This document shows, piece after piece, positions 1 through 7,911 of a DNA stretch of 64,000 nucleotides (position 1 is its first letter; each line of letters opens with the position of its first letter). The stretch comes from Flavobacterium caseinilyticum (GTDB lineage: Bacteria; Bacteroidota; Bacteroidia; Flavobacteriales; Flavobacteriaceae). Under the pieces are notes generated by a model. It searched no databases. It was not told the origin of the DNA and saw nothing but the letters and a program-made list of their open reading frames with translations. The position numbers and the translations under genes were made by a program. The stretch covers positions 806,001 through 870,000 of the forward strand of contig NZ_SMFM01000001.1 in NCBI RefSeq assembly GCF_004349085.1, given 5' to 3'.

Positions 1-377
1 AGTTCAATCCTAAAATGAAAGCAATCGTTTTTTCATGGGAAGATTTTTTGCTTGGGCACGCAACTACAACTGATAATGTAAATCTTGGTCTACATGAATT
101 TTCGCATGTGTTGCATTTTCATTGTTTAAAGAGTAATGATGCGAGCGCTATTGTCTTTTTTGATAAATTTAATGAAGTCATCAAATATTACAGCGATCCC
201 ATTCTGAATATCGAGCTGATTCGAAAGAATTACTTTAGATTATATGCATATGAAAACCAATTTGAATTTTTATCGGTAATTCTGGAGCATTTTTTTGAGA
301 CGCCTCGTATTTTTAAAAAGTCTCATCCAGAATTGTATGCGCATGTTTCGGCTATGATTAATTTTAAAGACGAATAA
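1..377 (+). CDS. MtfA-like zinc peptidase (M90 family), 5' end missing
   Basis: The reading frame is open from the window edge through position 377, so this is the C-terminal part of a longer protein; the first in-frame ATG (position 15) is internal. A SWEDFLLGH stretch is followed by HEFSHVLHF, the HExxH zinc motif of M90/MtfA peptidases, and about 60 residues later by an E-rich segment with FFETP, as in that family. E. coli MtfA binds the Mlc repressor and is a cytosolic metallopeptidase; whether this homologue has that role is unknown. The gene converges on rpe and shares its terminator. Family assignment is fairly secure; the substrate is not known. Confidence 0.75.
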   Translation, partial: FNPKMKAIVFSWEDFLLGHATTTDNVNLGLHEFSHVLHFHCLKSNDASAIVFFDKFNEVIKYYSDPILNIELIRKNYFRLYAYENQFEFLSVILEHFFETPRIFKKSHPELYAHVSAMINFKDE

Positions 378-383
378 TTGAAT

Positions 384-413
384 AAAAAATGGCGCAAAAG
401 GCGCCATTTTTTT
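384..413. terminator. Bidirectional terminator between M90 peptidase and rpe
   Basis: The arms at 384-395 and 401-412 are perfectly complementary (A-tract plus TGGCGC against GCGCCA plus T-tract) with a 5-nt loop. A/T tracts on both sides suit termination of both convergent genes. The left end of the rpe stop codon lies in the T-tract. Confidence 0.8.
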
Positions 414-1074
414 AGAAGTTTGTGAGCTTCTTTAAATCTTGTATGGTTTGGGTAGGATTTTCTGCTTTAAAAACAAAACTTCCCGCTACCAGAACATCTG
501 CTCCGGCTTCTACTAATTGTTTTGCGTTCTTATTAGTTACGCCACCATCAACTTCAATAATTGTAGATGCTCCTTTTTTAATGATCAACGCTTTTAGCTT
601 TTCAATTTTAGCAAAAGTGTTTTCGATAAAAGATTGTCCTCCAAAACCTGGGTTCACACTCATAATACAAACCAAATCGATATCATTGATTACATCTTCC
701 AGTAAGTCAATATTTGTATGTGGATTGATGGCAACTCCGGCTTTCATTCCTTCCGCTTTTATTGCTTGTAGCGTTCTGTGAAGGTGTGTACAAGCTTCAT
801 AGTGCACGCTTAGAATATTAGCGCCTAACTCGGCAAAAGTTTTAATGTAACGATCAGGATCTACAATCATCAAGTGAACGTCAATTATTTTTTTTGCATG
901 ACGGTTAATGGCCTCCAAAACGGGCATTCCGTAAGAAATATTTGGAACAAAAACGCCGTCCATGATGTCAATATGAAACCAATCGGCTTCACTGTTATTT
1001 ATCATTTCGATGTCGCGTTGCAGATTTCCAAAATCGGCAGCAAGCACAGATGGTGCAATAAGTGTATTCTTCAT
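412..1074 (-). CDS. rpe: Ribulose-phosphate 3-epimerase
   Basis: This cytosolic enzyme interconverts D-ribulose 5-phosphate and D-xylulose 5-phosphate in the pentose phosphate pathway. The 220-residue product starts MKNTLIAPSVLAADF, which is the usual N-terminus; an ATG 12 codons upstream adds residues not seen in the family and was rejected. It shows the TIM-barrel metal-site segments HIDIMDG and DVHLMI, the CIMSVNPGFGGQSF phosphate loop and EVDGGV. Length and motifs are typical. A TACTTTTG -7-like element lies at 1134-1141, and the 5' leader carries a strong palindrome (1089-1116). Confidence 0.95.
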   Translation of the reverse strand: MKNTLIAPSVLAADFGNLQRDIEMINNSEADWFHIDIMDGVFVPNISYGMPVLEAINRHAKKIIDVHLMIVDPDRYIKTFAELGANILSVHYEACTHLHRTLQAIKAEGMKAGVAINPHTNIDLLEDVINDIDLVCIMSVNPGFGGQSFIENTFAKIEKLKALIIKKGASTIIEVDGGVTNKNAKQLVEAGADVLVAGSFVFKAENPTQTIQDLKKLTNF

Positions 1075-1088
1075 TGTGTAGTTATTAC

Positions 1089-1116
1089 GTAGAGATGCAC
1101 TGCAGTGCATCTTTAC
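1089..1116. repeat. 28-nt hairpin-forming palindrome in the rpe leader
   Basis: Positions 1093-1112 form a perfect 20-bp palindrome centred on CTGCAG. It extends to 1089-1116 with one G-T pair. It lies between the -7-like element and the rpe start, so it would fold in the rpe 5' UTR. From memory, short palindromes beginning GTAGAGA.GCAC recur between genes in many flavobacteria, so a dispersed repeat is likelier than a dedicated regulator. Confidence 0.6.
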
Positions 1117-1133
1117 AGTTTGTGTTGTTTGTG

Positions 1134-1141
1134 CAAAAGTA
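1134..1141 (-). promoter_or_regulatory. Putative -7 element of rpe
   Basis: On the minus strand this reads TACTTTTG, matching the Bacteroidota -7 consensus TAnnTTTG. No TTG at the normal -33 spacing is visible, so support is partial. Confidence 0.5.
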
Positions 1142-1347
1142 GTTTTTTTGCAGCAATTGGAGAAAGTTTTTTTAGAGAAGGGCTATCTTGCAAGTTGTCC
1201 CCACGTCGCGTAAGGGATTACTTCACTGGGTGTTTGTTTTTTATATGTGTTCAGTGAATTTCATTTGAGGCGGTATCCTCGAAGTGTAACGGAGAGATAA
1301 AGCCGAAAGCCTGACCCGAAGTTTTTACGGAGGGTTACGCTAAATTA

Positions 1348-1440
1348 GAGAAAAGAGAAAAGAGAAAAGAGAAAAGAGAAAAGAGAAAAGAGAAAAGAGA
1401 AAAGAGAAAAGAGAAAAGAGAAAAGAGAAAAGAGAAAAGA
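1348..1440. repeat. Tandem repeat, 7-bp unit GAGAAAA, about 13 copies
   Basis: The unit GAGAAAA is repeated without interruption for 93 bp (about 13.3 copies). This is a purine-only tract on the + strand and should be prone to slippage. It lies beyond the rpoD terminator and far upstream of rpe's own promoter, so no gene is obviously controlled by its length. Confidence 0.95.
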
Positions 1441-1487
1441 ATTCAGATTAAAAAATAAGACCCCGGAGACCCGAGCTCGAACTGACT

Positions 1488-1533
1488 GGAGTTTTGCTGA
1501 AAAAAGCAAAACTCCGGTAATCAGCCGGAGTTT
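1488..1533. repeat. Two overlapping, mutually exclusive hairpins
   Basis: Arms 1488-1498 and 1505-1515 pair perfectly (11 bp, 6-nt loop). Arms 1509-1517 and 1525-1533 also pair perfectly (9 bp, 7-nt loop) and share bases 1509-1515 with the first hairpin. No gene follows closely on either strand, so the arrangement may be incidental. Confidence 0.5.
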
Positions 1534-1594
1534 CAATCATCAATCAAAAAACGAACAGTTAATCAGACCGTCGTTACTTATTAGTCCAAAGCCG

Positions 1595-1640
1595 AAAGTC
1601 AAAAATCATACTGTTGTTGGACGATATGATTTTTGACTTT
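1595..1640. terminator. Inverted repeat terminating rpoD
   Basis: A perfect 16-bp inverted repeat (1595-1610 with 1625-1640, 14-nt loop) lies 17 bp past the rpoD stop. The arms carry an A-rich/T-rich stretch that suits intrinsic termination. Confidence 0.7.
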
Positions 1641-1656
1641 GTAGCATTTGACTGTG

Positions 1657-2520
1657 TTATCCTAAATATGTTTTTAGTATTTTACTTCTTGAAGTGTGTT
1701 TTAATCTTCGGATTGCTTTTTCCTTGATTTGACGTACACGCTCACGAGTTAAGTCGAAAGTTTCTCCAATTTCCTCTAGTGTCATTGGGTGTTGATCGCC
1801 AAGACCAAAGTACAAACGAACTACATCAGCCTCTCTTGGAGTCAATGTTTCTAAGGAACGCTCGATTTCGGTACGCAATGATTCGTGGATTAATTCTCTG
1901 TCTGGATTTGGTGATTCACCTGAACGTAAAACGTCATAAAGGTTAGAATCTTCTCCTTCTACAAGAGGCGCATCCATTGATAAGTGACGACCAGAGTTTT
2001 TCATACTCTCTTTTACGTCATTTACGGTCATGTCAAGCTCTTTTGCAATTTCCTCAGCAGATGGTGGACGCTCGTTAGATTGCTCTAATAAAGCGTACAT
2101 TTTGTTGATTTTATTAATAGAACCAATTTTGTTCAAAGGCAAACGAACGATTCGAGATTGTTCTGCCAATGCTTGAAGAATTGATTGACGAATCCACCAA
2201 ACGGCATACGAAATGAATTTGAAACCACGAGTTTCATCAAAACGTTGTGCTGCTTTTATCAATCCTAAATTTCCTTCGTTAATCAAATCGGGAAGTGTTA
2301 ACCCTTGATTTTGATATTGTTTTGCCACCGAAACCACGAAACGTAAATTGGCTTTTGTCAATTTTTCTAATGCTTTCTGGTCACCAGCTTTAATCTTCTG
2401 TGCTAATTCTACCTCTTCGTCAGCGGTAATAAGGTCAACTTTTCCAATTTCTTGTAAATACTTGTCTAATGAAGCGGTTTCACGATTGGTTACCTGCTTG
2501 GTGATTTTTAGTTGTCTCAT
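1657..2520 (-). CDS. rpoD: Primary sigma factor RpoD (SigA, short Bacteroidota form)
   Basis: This is the housekeeping sigma factor that directs RNA polymerase to TTG/TAnnTTTG promoters in this phylum. The 287 residues lack region 1.1, as usual for Bacteroidota. Region 1.2 lies near residues 17-50, region 2 near 55-125 with the [20 protein letters not shown] and [10 protein letters not shown] core segments, region 3 in the middle, and a region 4 helix-turn-helix near 240-280 ([20 protein letters not shown]). The start is preceded by AGGAGA about 8 nt upstream, an unusually clear Shine-Dalgarno for this group. It stands as a single transcription unit with its own terminator. Confidence 0.97.
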   Translation of the reverse strand: MRQLKITKQVTNRETASLDKYLQEIGKVDLITADEEVELAQKIKAGDQKALEKLTKANLRFVVSVAKQYQNQGLTLPDLINEGNLGLIKAAQRFDETRGFKFISYAVWWIRQSILQALAEQSRIVRLPLNKIGSINKINKMYALLEQSNERPPSAEEIAKELDMTVNDVKESMKNSGRHLSMDAPLVEGEDSNLYDVLRSGESPNPDRELIHESLRTEIERSLETLTPREADVVRLYFGLGDQHPMTLEEIGETFDLTRERVRQIKEKAIRRLKHTSRSKILKTYLG

Positions 2521-2616
2521 GTTTTTTTTGTCTCCTAAATTTTAAGTGTACAAATGATTATACGTATGTAGTTTCAGAAAAGTTACAATTGTTTTTAAAA
2601 TAAAGTAAATAAAAGC

Positions 2617-2653
2617 GAAAAACCCCAATTCAAATACATGAATTGGGGTTTTC
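2617..2653 (-). terminator. Terminator of pnp
   Basis: The arms GAAAACCCCAATTCA-like (2617-2632) and its complement (2639-2653) form a stem of about 15 bp with a 6-7-nt loop, followed on the minus strand by T-rich sequence. It lies about 33 bp after the pnp stop. Confidence 0.8.
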
Positions 2654-2685
2654 TATAAATAAACCTTTAGTAAACTAAGATCTGA

Positions 2686-4827
2686 TTACTCTTTTCTTTC
2701 CTCACGTGGAGGTCTTGGCAAAAGTGCTTTTCTTGACACTTTTTCTTTTCTTGTTTTTGGATCCATACCTAAGTATTTCACTTCAAAAACATCGCCCATT
2801 TTTACTACGTCAGCAACGTTTTCAGTGCGTTCCCAAGCAAGTTCCGATACGTGTAATAAAACTTCGTTTCCTGGAGCGGCAGTATATTCTACTACTGCAC
2901 CAAAATCTAGCATTTTGATTACTTTTACTTCGTAAGACTCATTCATTTGAGGCTTAAAAGTGATTGATTTAATTTTAGCTAATACCGCTTCTATTCCAGC
3001 AGGATCTGTTCCTAAAATTTCAATAACCCCTTCTTCAGTAGTTGGATCTTCATTGATAACAATTGTAGTTCCTGTAGTTTTTTGTAATTCTTGAATCACT
3101 TTTCCACCAGGTCCGATCAATGCTCCAATAAACGCATTAGGAATTCTTCTTGTAATGATTTTTGGAGCATACGCCTTAACATCTTCTTTTGGAGCTGCTA
3201 AAGTTTCGATTAATTTTCCAAGAATATGCAAACGACCGTCACGAGCTTGCGCCAATGCAGCTTCCATAATCTCATATTTCAATCCGTCAATTTTGATGTC
3301 CATTTGACAAGCAGTAATTCCTACAGAAGTTCCAGTTACTTTAAAATCCATATCTCCTAAGTGATCTTCATCACCAAGAATGTCAGACAATACAGCAAAA
3401 CGTTCTCCGTCAGTAATTAATCCCATCGCAATTCCAGAAACTGGACGAATCATTTGGATACCAGCATCCATAAGTGCTAATGTTCCAGCACAAACTGTTG
3501 CCATAGAAGAAGAACCGTTAGATTCTAAAACTTCAGATACTACACGAATTGTATACGGACAATCAGCAGGAATCATGTTTTTTAATGCTCTTTGAGCTAA
3601 GTTTCCGTGTCCTACTTCTCTTCTTGAAGTTCCTCTTAAAGGACGAGCTTCACCAGTTGAGAAAGGAGGGAAGTTATAATGTAAGTAGAATTTTTCTTCA
3701 CCTTGTTCTGATGGAGAGTCAATTTGGTTTGCTTCTCTAGAGGTTCCTAAAGTTGCTGTGGCCAATGCTTGTGTTTCTCCACGGGTAAACAATGCTGATC
3801 CGTGAACAGATGGTAAGTAATCTACTTCACTCCAGATTGATCTGATTTCGGTAGTTTTTCTTCCGTCTAAACGTGTTCCTAAATCTAGGGTTACGTTACG
3901 AACTGCTTCTTTGTTTGTTTTGTAAAAATATTTAGAAACTAAATCGCCATTTGCGGCTAATTCTTCTTCTGTAAATAAGGCTTTTACTTCTTCTTTTACT
4001 TCTGCAAATGAAGCTGTACGCTCTTGTTTTGAAGAACCTTTGCTTGCAATAGCATAAATTTTATCGTAGGACGCGTCTTTTACTTTTGCGTAAATAGCCT
4101 CATCTTCTCTTTCTCCTTCATAGGTACGAACTTCTTTTTTTCCAAAAGCAGCTTGCAAACGTAGTTGAGCAGCAATTTGATTTTTAATATGTTCGTGTGC
4201 AAATTTAATTGCTTCTAACATTTCTGCTTCTGAAATTTCTTTCATTTCACCTTCTACCATTGCGATAGAATCCATTGAAGCTCCAATCATCATGTCAATG
4301 TCAGATAATGCTAATTGTGCGCGACTTGGATTGATGATGAATTTACCATCAATTCTTCCAACTCTAGCCTCAGAAATTAAAGTTTCGAAAGGAATGTCAG
4401 ATAAAGCTAATGCTGCTGAAGCGGCTAAACCAGCTAATGCATCTGGCATTACATCTTCGTCATAAGACATTAATTGAATCATTACCTGCACTTCTGCGTG
4501 ATAATCATCTGGGAAAAGTGGACGCAATACACGGTCTACTAAACGCATTGTTAACACTTCGTTATCACTTGGACGCGCTTCTCTTTTGAAGAAACCACCA
4601 GGAAAACGTCCTGCTGCAGCAAATTTTTCACGATAATCTACCGTAAGAGGTAAAAAGTCGATACCTGGACTTGCTTTTCTTGAAGATACAACTGTTCCTA
4701 AAATAACAGTTTTACCTATTCTTACTACTACAGATCCATCCGCTTGCTTGGCTAAACGACCTGTCTCGATTGTGATGTTTCTGCCATCACCTAAATCGAT
4801 ACTTTCTACAAATAATTGTGGAATCAT
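2686..4827 (-). CDS. pnp: Polyribonucleotide nucleotidyltransferase (PNPase)
   Basis: PNPase degrades RNA 3' to 5' by phosphorolysis. The 713 residues show the expected order: first RNase PH domain (about 10-220), an all-alpha linker, a second RNase PH domain (about 315-545, with [12 protein letters not shown] and [14 protein letters not shown]), a KH domain (about 555-615, IGPGGKVIQ) and an S1 domain (about 625-695). Length is normal for the family. It lies upstream of rpoD and downstream of rpsO in the same direction; rpsO-pnp adjacency is common in bacteria, though here each has its own terminator. Confidence 0.97.
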   Translation of the reverse strand: MIPQLFVESIDLGDGRNITIETGRLAKQADGSVVVRIGKTVILGTVVSSRKASPGIDFLPLTVDYREKFAAAGRFPGGFFKREARPSDNEVLTMRLVDRVLRPLFPDDYHAEVQVMIQLMSYDEDVMPDALAGLAASAALALSDIPFETLISEARVGRIDGKFIINPSRAQLALSDIDMMIGASMDSIAMVEGEMKEISEAEMLEAIKFAHEHIKNQIAAQLRLQAAFGKKEVRTYEGEREDEAIYAKVKDASYDKIYAIASKGSSKQERTASFAEVKEEVKALFTEEELAANGDLVSKYFYKTNKEAVRNVTLDLGTRLDGRKTTEIRSIWSEVDYLPSVHGSALFTRGETQALATATLGTSREANQIDSPSEQGEEKFYLHYNFPPFSTGEARPLRGTSRREVGHGNLAQRALKNMIPADCPYTIRVVSEVLESNGSSSMATVCAGTLALMDAGIQMIRPVSGIAMGLITDGERFAVLSDILGDEDHLGDMDFKVTGTSVGITACQMDIKIDGLKYEIMEAALAQARDGRLHILGKLIETLAAPKEDVKAYAPKIITRRIPNAFIGALIGPGGKVIQELQKTTGTTIVINEDPTTEEGVIEILGTDPAGIEAVLAKIKSITFKPQMNESYEVKVIKMLDFGAVVEYTAAPGNEVLLHVSELAWERTENVADVVKMGDVFEVKYLGMDPKTRKEKVSRKALLPRPPREERKE

Positions 4828-5028
4828 AAATTTAATTTATTAGTTAAACATGGGTTCTAGTTGTGTTGTAGTTGTTGTTTTGCGTAGTTAATGCCTAAAA
4901 CCCAATGAAAAACCAAACTTTTTTTTATTTGTCAATACTAATTAGTAAAGACTTTGTGCTGTAGTCTTGATTCTAATCCCTTTTGTGTCAGGACCAAAAT
5001 AGAACCTTTAGACTTTAAATTGTAAAAT

Positions 5029-5057
5029 AAAAAAAGAGGCACTTTCGCACCTCTTTT
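5029..5057 (-). terminator. Terminator of rpsO
   Basis: On the minus strand, AAAAGAGG plus UGC pairs with GUG plus CCUCUUUU around a GAAA tetraloop, using two G-U pairs, and runs into a T-tract. It starts 8 bp past the rpsO stop. Confidence 0.85.
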
Positions 5058-5064
5058 ATATTGA

Positions 5065-5331
5065 TTATTTTCTGATATTCAATACTTTGATAATTTCACG
5101 GTATCTGTTGATTTCTGTTTTCTTCAAATAATCCAACAAAGATCTTCTTTTACCTACTAGCAATACTAATGAACGCTCTGTGTTGTAATCGTGACGATTT
5201 TTTTTCAAGTGCTCAGTCAAGTGGCTAATTCTGAAAGTGAATAAAGCAATTTGAGCTTCTGATTTTCCAGTATTTGTTTTTTCTCCGTGTTGAGCGAAGA
5301 TTTCTTCTTTAATCTCTTTAGTTAAATACAT
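5065..5331 (-). CDS. rpsO: 30S ribosomal protein S15
   Basis: S15 binds 16S rRNA early in assembly of the 30S subunit platform. The 88-residue length is standard. The sequence contains the family segment TGKSEAQIALFTFRISHLTEHLKKNRHD (read as consecutive conserved blocks) followed by LLVGKRRSLLDYLKK, the S15 signature. A well-spaced promoter lies at 5388-5418, and an inverted repeat lies in the leader. S15 often represses its own translation through leader RNA; whether that occurs here is inference. Confidence 0.97.
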   Translation of the reverse strand: MYLTKEIKEEIFAQHGEKTNTGKSEAQIALFTFRISHLTEHLKKNRHDYNTERSLVLLVGKRRSLLDYLKKTEINRYREIIKVLNIRK

Positions 5332-5361
5332 TCCAATATTTGTTTAATGATTTTTATGTAT

Positions 5362-5382
5362 GTCATATATCGATTATATGAC
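5362..5382 (-). promoter_or_regulatory. Hairpin in the rpsO leader
   Basis: GTCATATA (5362-5369) and TATATGAC (5375-5382) are perfectly complementary with a 5-nt loop. The hairpin lies between the -7 element and the rpsO start. S15 autoregulation via leader RNA is known in other bacteria with different structures. Confidence 0.45.
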
Positions 5383-5387
5383 GGGTG

Positions 5388-5418
5388 CAAAAGTAAAAAA
5401 TAATTATGACACGAACAA
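5388..5418 (-). promoter_or_regulatory. Promoter of rpsO
   Basis: On the minus strand, TTG (5418-5416) is followed after 20 nt by TACTTTTG (5395-5388), a full match to TAnnTTTG with near-consensus spacing. Confidence 0.75.
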
Positions 5419-5487
5419 AATAAACCTTTCTTTATTTGCTTATTGTCGAATCAATTATGAAATGCTAATGATGACTTGTTTTAAATT

Positions 5488-5943
5488 TTAATACAACTTC
5501 GCAATTTCCTCATTCACAAACTCTAAGAACTTTTCATCCTCTTTAGTAAATGGATCCAAGACATGGCTGTCAATGTCAATTTGTCCAATGTTTTTGCCGT
5601 TAACAAAAAGAGGGACTACAATTTCTGATTTTACAGTAAAACTACAGGCTATATAATTGTCCTGCGCTGCTACGTCAGGGACTACAAAGTTTTCATTAGA
5701 AACGGCAACTTGTCCGCAAATTCCTTTTCCAAAAGGGATTACAGTATGATCTGTCTCAGCTCCTACATAAGGCCCTAAGTGCAGTGTTTTTGATTCGTGA
5801 TTTGCAAAATAAAATCCAACCCAATTATAATAATCAACTGAGTCGCTTAACAATTGACAAATCGACAACAGTTTTTCGTCTCTGGATTGCTTTGTATTTA
5901 ATGTGATTTCGGTTACTTTTGGTTGTAATTCTTGAAATGTCAT
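5488..5943 (-). CDS. GAF-domain free methionine-(R)-sulfoxide reductase
   Basis: The 151-residue product is a single GAF domain of the fRMsr (YebR) type, which reduces free methionine-R-sulfoxide in the cytosol. MTFQELQP is taken as the start; an earlier ATG would add 15 residues reading through the promoter. Conserved segments are NWVGFYF, LGPYVG, PFGKGICGQVA and IACSFTVKSEIVVPL. Two family cysteines are present (C76 and C100, the latter in the position of the catalytic residue). The position of the third, usually in a KVAC-like segment, holds ETDHTVI and no cysteine. It is divergent from xrtF. Confidence 0.85.
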   Translation of the reverse strand: MTFQELQPKVTEITLNTKQSRDEKLLSICQLLSDSVDYYNWVGFYFANHESKTLHLGPYVGAETDHTVIPFGKGICGQVAVSNENFVVPDVAAQDNYIACSFTVKSEIVVPLFVNGKNIGQIDIDSHVLDPFTKEDEKFLEFVNEEIAKLY

Positions 5944-5963
5944 ATTTTTAATTTTAATTTGTA

Positions 5964-5971
5964 CAAAAGTA
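5964..5971 (-). promoter_or_regulatory. Putative -7 element of the fRMsr gene
   Basis: The minus strand reads TACTTTTG 21-28 bp upstream of the start codon. A TTG lies only 14 nt upstream of it, shorter than the usual spacing. Confidence 0.45.
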
Positions 5972-6018
5972 TTTAAAGCCAGTTTCAAAAATTACATAAA
6001 TTTGTTAAAAAATAGATT

Positions 6019-6564
6019 TTGAAAAAATATTTTATTCTTTATAAACCATTTTTGCTTTTTCTGGCAACCTTTTTTTTGACTTATATTGTGATGACTTTTT
6101 TGTATCAGCACTATCTAAATAGTTTTGCAGCAAATAAAATAGATTCCATCACAAGGCTGGTAAGTAAAAATACTGAACAAATTCTGCTCTTTTTTAGTAA
6201 TGGGTCTTGGATTGAAGAAAGTGAAACGCATCCTTATGTGAAATTGTTTTACAATCAGAAATATGTTGCCATAATTACTGAAGGATGCAATGCGATTAGC
6301 GTGATTATTCTTTTCATTTCATTTGTAATTGCTTTTTCAGGAAAATTTAAAACTACGCTGTTTTTTATATTCGGCGGGAGCCTGCTTATTTACCTGTTGA
6401 ATATCTCGAGGATAGCTATTTTAAGTGCGCTGATCTTTAATTTTCCAAAACAGGCACCGTTTTTACATGGAGTCATTTTTCCGTTGTATATTTATGGTGT
6501 GGTTTTTATTTTGTGGTTAATTTGGGTTCGTAAATTTTCAAAATATGCTTCAAAAGATACTTAA
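6019..6564 (+). CDS. xrtF: Exosortase family protein XrtF
   Basis: This polytopic inner-membrane protein is of the exosortase/archaeosortase superfamily, the branch found in flavobacteria. Exosortases are proposed cysteine transpeptidases that process sorting-tagged surface proteins. The 181 residues show hydrophobic segments near 8-30, 85-105, 110-135 and 145-170. The catalytic triad candidates are Cys in ITEGCNA, Arg in LLNISRIAI and His in FLHGVIFP. Translation is read from a TTG codon because the next ATG lies inside the first membrane segment. The stop overlaps the next gene by 20 bp, so they are co-translated. No PEP-CTERM-like substrate is seen in the window. Confidence 0.88.
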   Translation: MKKYFILYKPFLLFLATFFLTYIVMTFLYQHYLNSFAANKIDSITRLVSKNTEQILLFFSNGSWIEESETHPYVKLFYNQKYVAIITEGCNAISVIILFISFVIAFSGKFKTTLFFIFGGSLLIYLLNISRIAILSALIFNFPKQAPFLHGVIFPLYIYGVVFILWLIWVRKFSKYASKDT

Positions 6565-6985
6565 TAATAAAGTTCGTTTAATACAATTGATTTTTTTGGT
6601 CGTATTACTAGCGCTTGTTCGTGCTTTTGAAAATGCGTTATTTTACGATCCTTTTTTGGATTTCTTCAAAAAAGATTTCAATAATTTACCACTGCCAAAT
6701 ACAAATCCGTTTCAATTATTTTTAGGAGTTTTATTTCGCTATGGGTTGAATTCCATCCTGTCTTTGGGGATTATCTATGTTCTTTTCGAAGAAATAGCAA
6801 TGATAAAATTTGCCGCTATCTTATATGGTTTCTTCTTTATAATTTTAATCCTCGCTTTTTTCTTTATCATTTACTTTACTAGAGAAAATCACAATTGGGC
6901 TCTTTTTTATGTCCGCCGCTTTTTGATTCAGCCCATTTTTGTTTTATTATTTGTGCCAGGATTTTTATTATTAAAATCAAAGTAA
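6545..6985 (+). CDS. Exosortase F system-associated membrane protein
   Basis: This 146-residue, very hydrophobic protein overlaps xrtF by 20 bp. Four membrane segments are apparent (about 10-27, 55-82, 88-112 and 122-142). Size, composition and position match the family always found next to XrtF in flavobacteria; its function is unknown. Its role as an XrtF partner is inferred from the strict pairing. Confidence 0.82.
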   Translation: MLQKILNNKVRLIQLIFLVVLLALVRAFENALFYDPFLDFFKKDFNNLPLPNTNPFQLFLGVLFRYGLNSILSLGIIYVLFEEIAMIKFAAILYGFFFIILILAFFFIIYFTRENHNWALFYVRRFLIQPIFVLLFVPGFLLLKSK

Positions 6986-7037
6986 GTAGTGTTTTTTATT
7001 TTATCTTTAAGGTATTAATTTTCAATAGCTTAATGGT

Positions 7038-7868
7038 ATGAAAATCGTAAAAAATTCTGGGGACATTGTCGAATTTGATTTGAATAAACTTAGAAAATCG
7101 CTATTAAAATCGGGCGCTACTGCAGTGGAAGTTGATACTATTCTGCTAGCCATCAAAGAGCATATGTATGAAGGTATTTCGACCAAACAAATCTATAAAA
7201 TGGCTTTTTCACTGCTCAAAAAATCAGCTAATGCACATGCAGCGCGCTATAATTTAAGGGAAGCGATTCGATTGTTAGGTCCGGCAGGTTTTTTTTTCGA
7301 AAAATATGTAGCCCGTCTTTTTTCATACGAGAATTATAGAACGATAACCAATTTGACTTTGCAAGGGAAATGTGTTTCGCATGAAATAGATGTTTTAGTC
7401 AAAAAAAATGAAACTATCTCCATGGTTGAATGTAAGTATCATGCTGGTAGAGACGTTGCTTCGGATGTGAAGGTTCCAATGTATATTCTTTCGCGTTTTA
7501 ATGATATTAAAGAAAGAAATCATGGTATTTTTGATAGAAAAGACATAGTTTCTAAATGTTGGATTGTCACCAATAACCGGTTTACAGCAGACGCAATCAC
7601 TTTTGCTAAATGCTCCGGATTGAATTTGTTGAGTTGGAATTATCCTGAGGATAACAATTTAAAAACAAAGAATGATAATAGTTCTCTTTATCCGGTAACC
7701 TGTTTAACGACCTTGTCCATTGCTGAAAAAGATAAATTATTGATTTTGGATGTTATTTTGGTAAAAGAAATTATAAATAATTCAGATTGTTTAAACAGAA
7801 TAGGATTGAGTCCTAATCGGATGAAACACGTTTTAAAAGAAGCATCAGAATTATGTAAGTATATTTAA
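7038..7868 (+). CDS. ATP-cone domain fused to Mrr-like restriction-endonuclease fold
   Basis: Residues 1-88 look like an ATP-cone, the nucleotide-binding module of ribonucleotide reductases and NrdR (start MKIVKNSGDIVEFDLNKLRKSLLKSGA, read as the usual cone pattern). Residues about 85-205 look like a PD-(D/E)xK nuclease of the Mrr type: E89 in FFEKYVARLF, D118 in HEIDVLV, and E131-x-K133 in VECKYH. The last 70 residues are unassigned. Such a fusion would couple nucleotide binding to DNA cleavage; that is inference. The next gene, 43 bp downstream, is a beta-CASP hydrolase and may share its transcript. TATCTTTA at 7002-7009 is a weak -7 candidate. Confidence 0.7.
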   Translation: MKIVKNSGDIVEFDLNKLRKSLLKSGATAVEVDTILLAIKEHMYEGISTKQIYKMAFSLLKKSANAHAARYNLREAIRLLGPAGFFFEKYVARLFSYENYRTITNLTLQGKCVSHEIDVLVKKNETISMVECKYHAGRDVASDVKVPMYILSRFNDIKERNHGIFDRKDIVSKCWIVTNNRFTADAITFAKCSGLNLLSWNYPEDNNLKTKNDNSSLYPVTCLTTLSIAEKDKLLILDVILVKEIINNSDCLNRIGLSPNRMKHVLKEASELCKYI

Positions 7869-7911
7869 AAGAAGTGTTCGCTGAGATTGTTAAATTTTAA
7901 ATTCAAATCAA

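Larger units (their letters stand above)
1143..1594. other. Gene-free block between rpe and rpoD
   Basis: No plausible gene is seen here. The block holds a 133-bp segment bounded by GCGTAA (1208-1213) and TTACGC (1335-1340), the 7-bp tandem repeat at 1348-1440, and two overlapping hairpins at 1488-1533. The open frame over the tandem repeat is low-complexity and not credible as protein. Confidence 0.6.

Noticed and set aside
412..1110. Longer rpe start at 1110
   Set aside because: It would add 12 residues translated from the leader palindrome; the family N-terminus begins at 1074.
1348..1440. CRISPR array
   Set aside because: There are no spacers; the 7-bp unit is repeated head to tail.
1345..1536. 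Open reading frame over the GAGAAAA repeat
   Set aside because: Its coding potential comes from the 7-bp repeat read in three frames; the product is low-complexity and has no start context.
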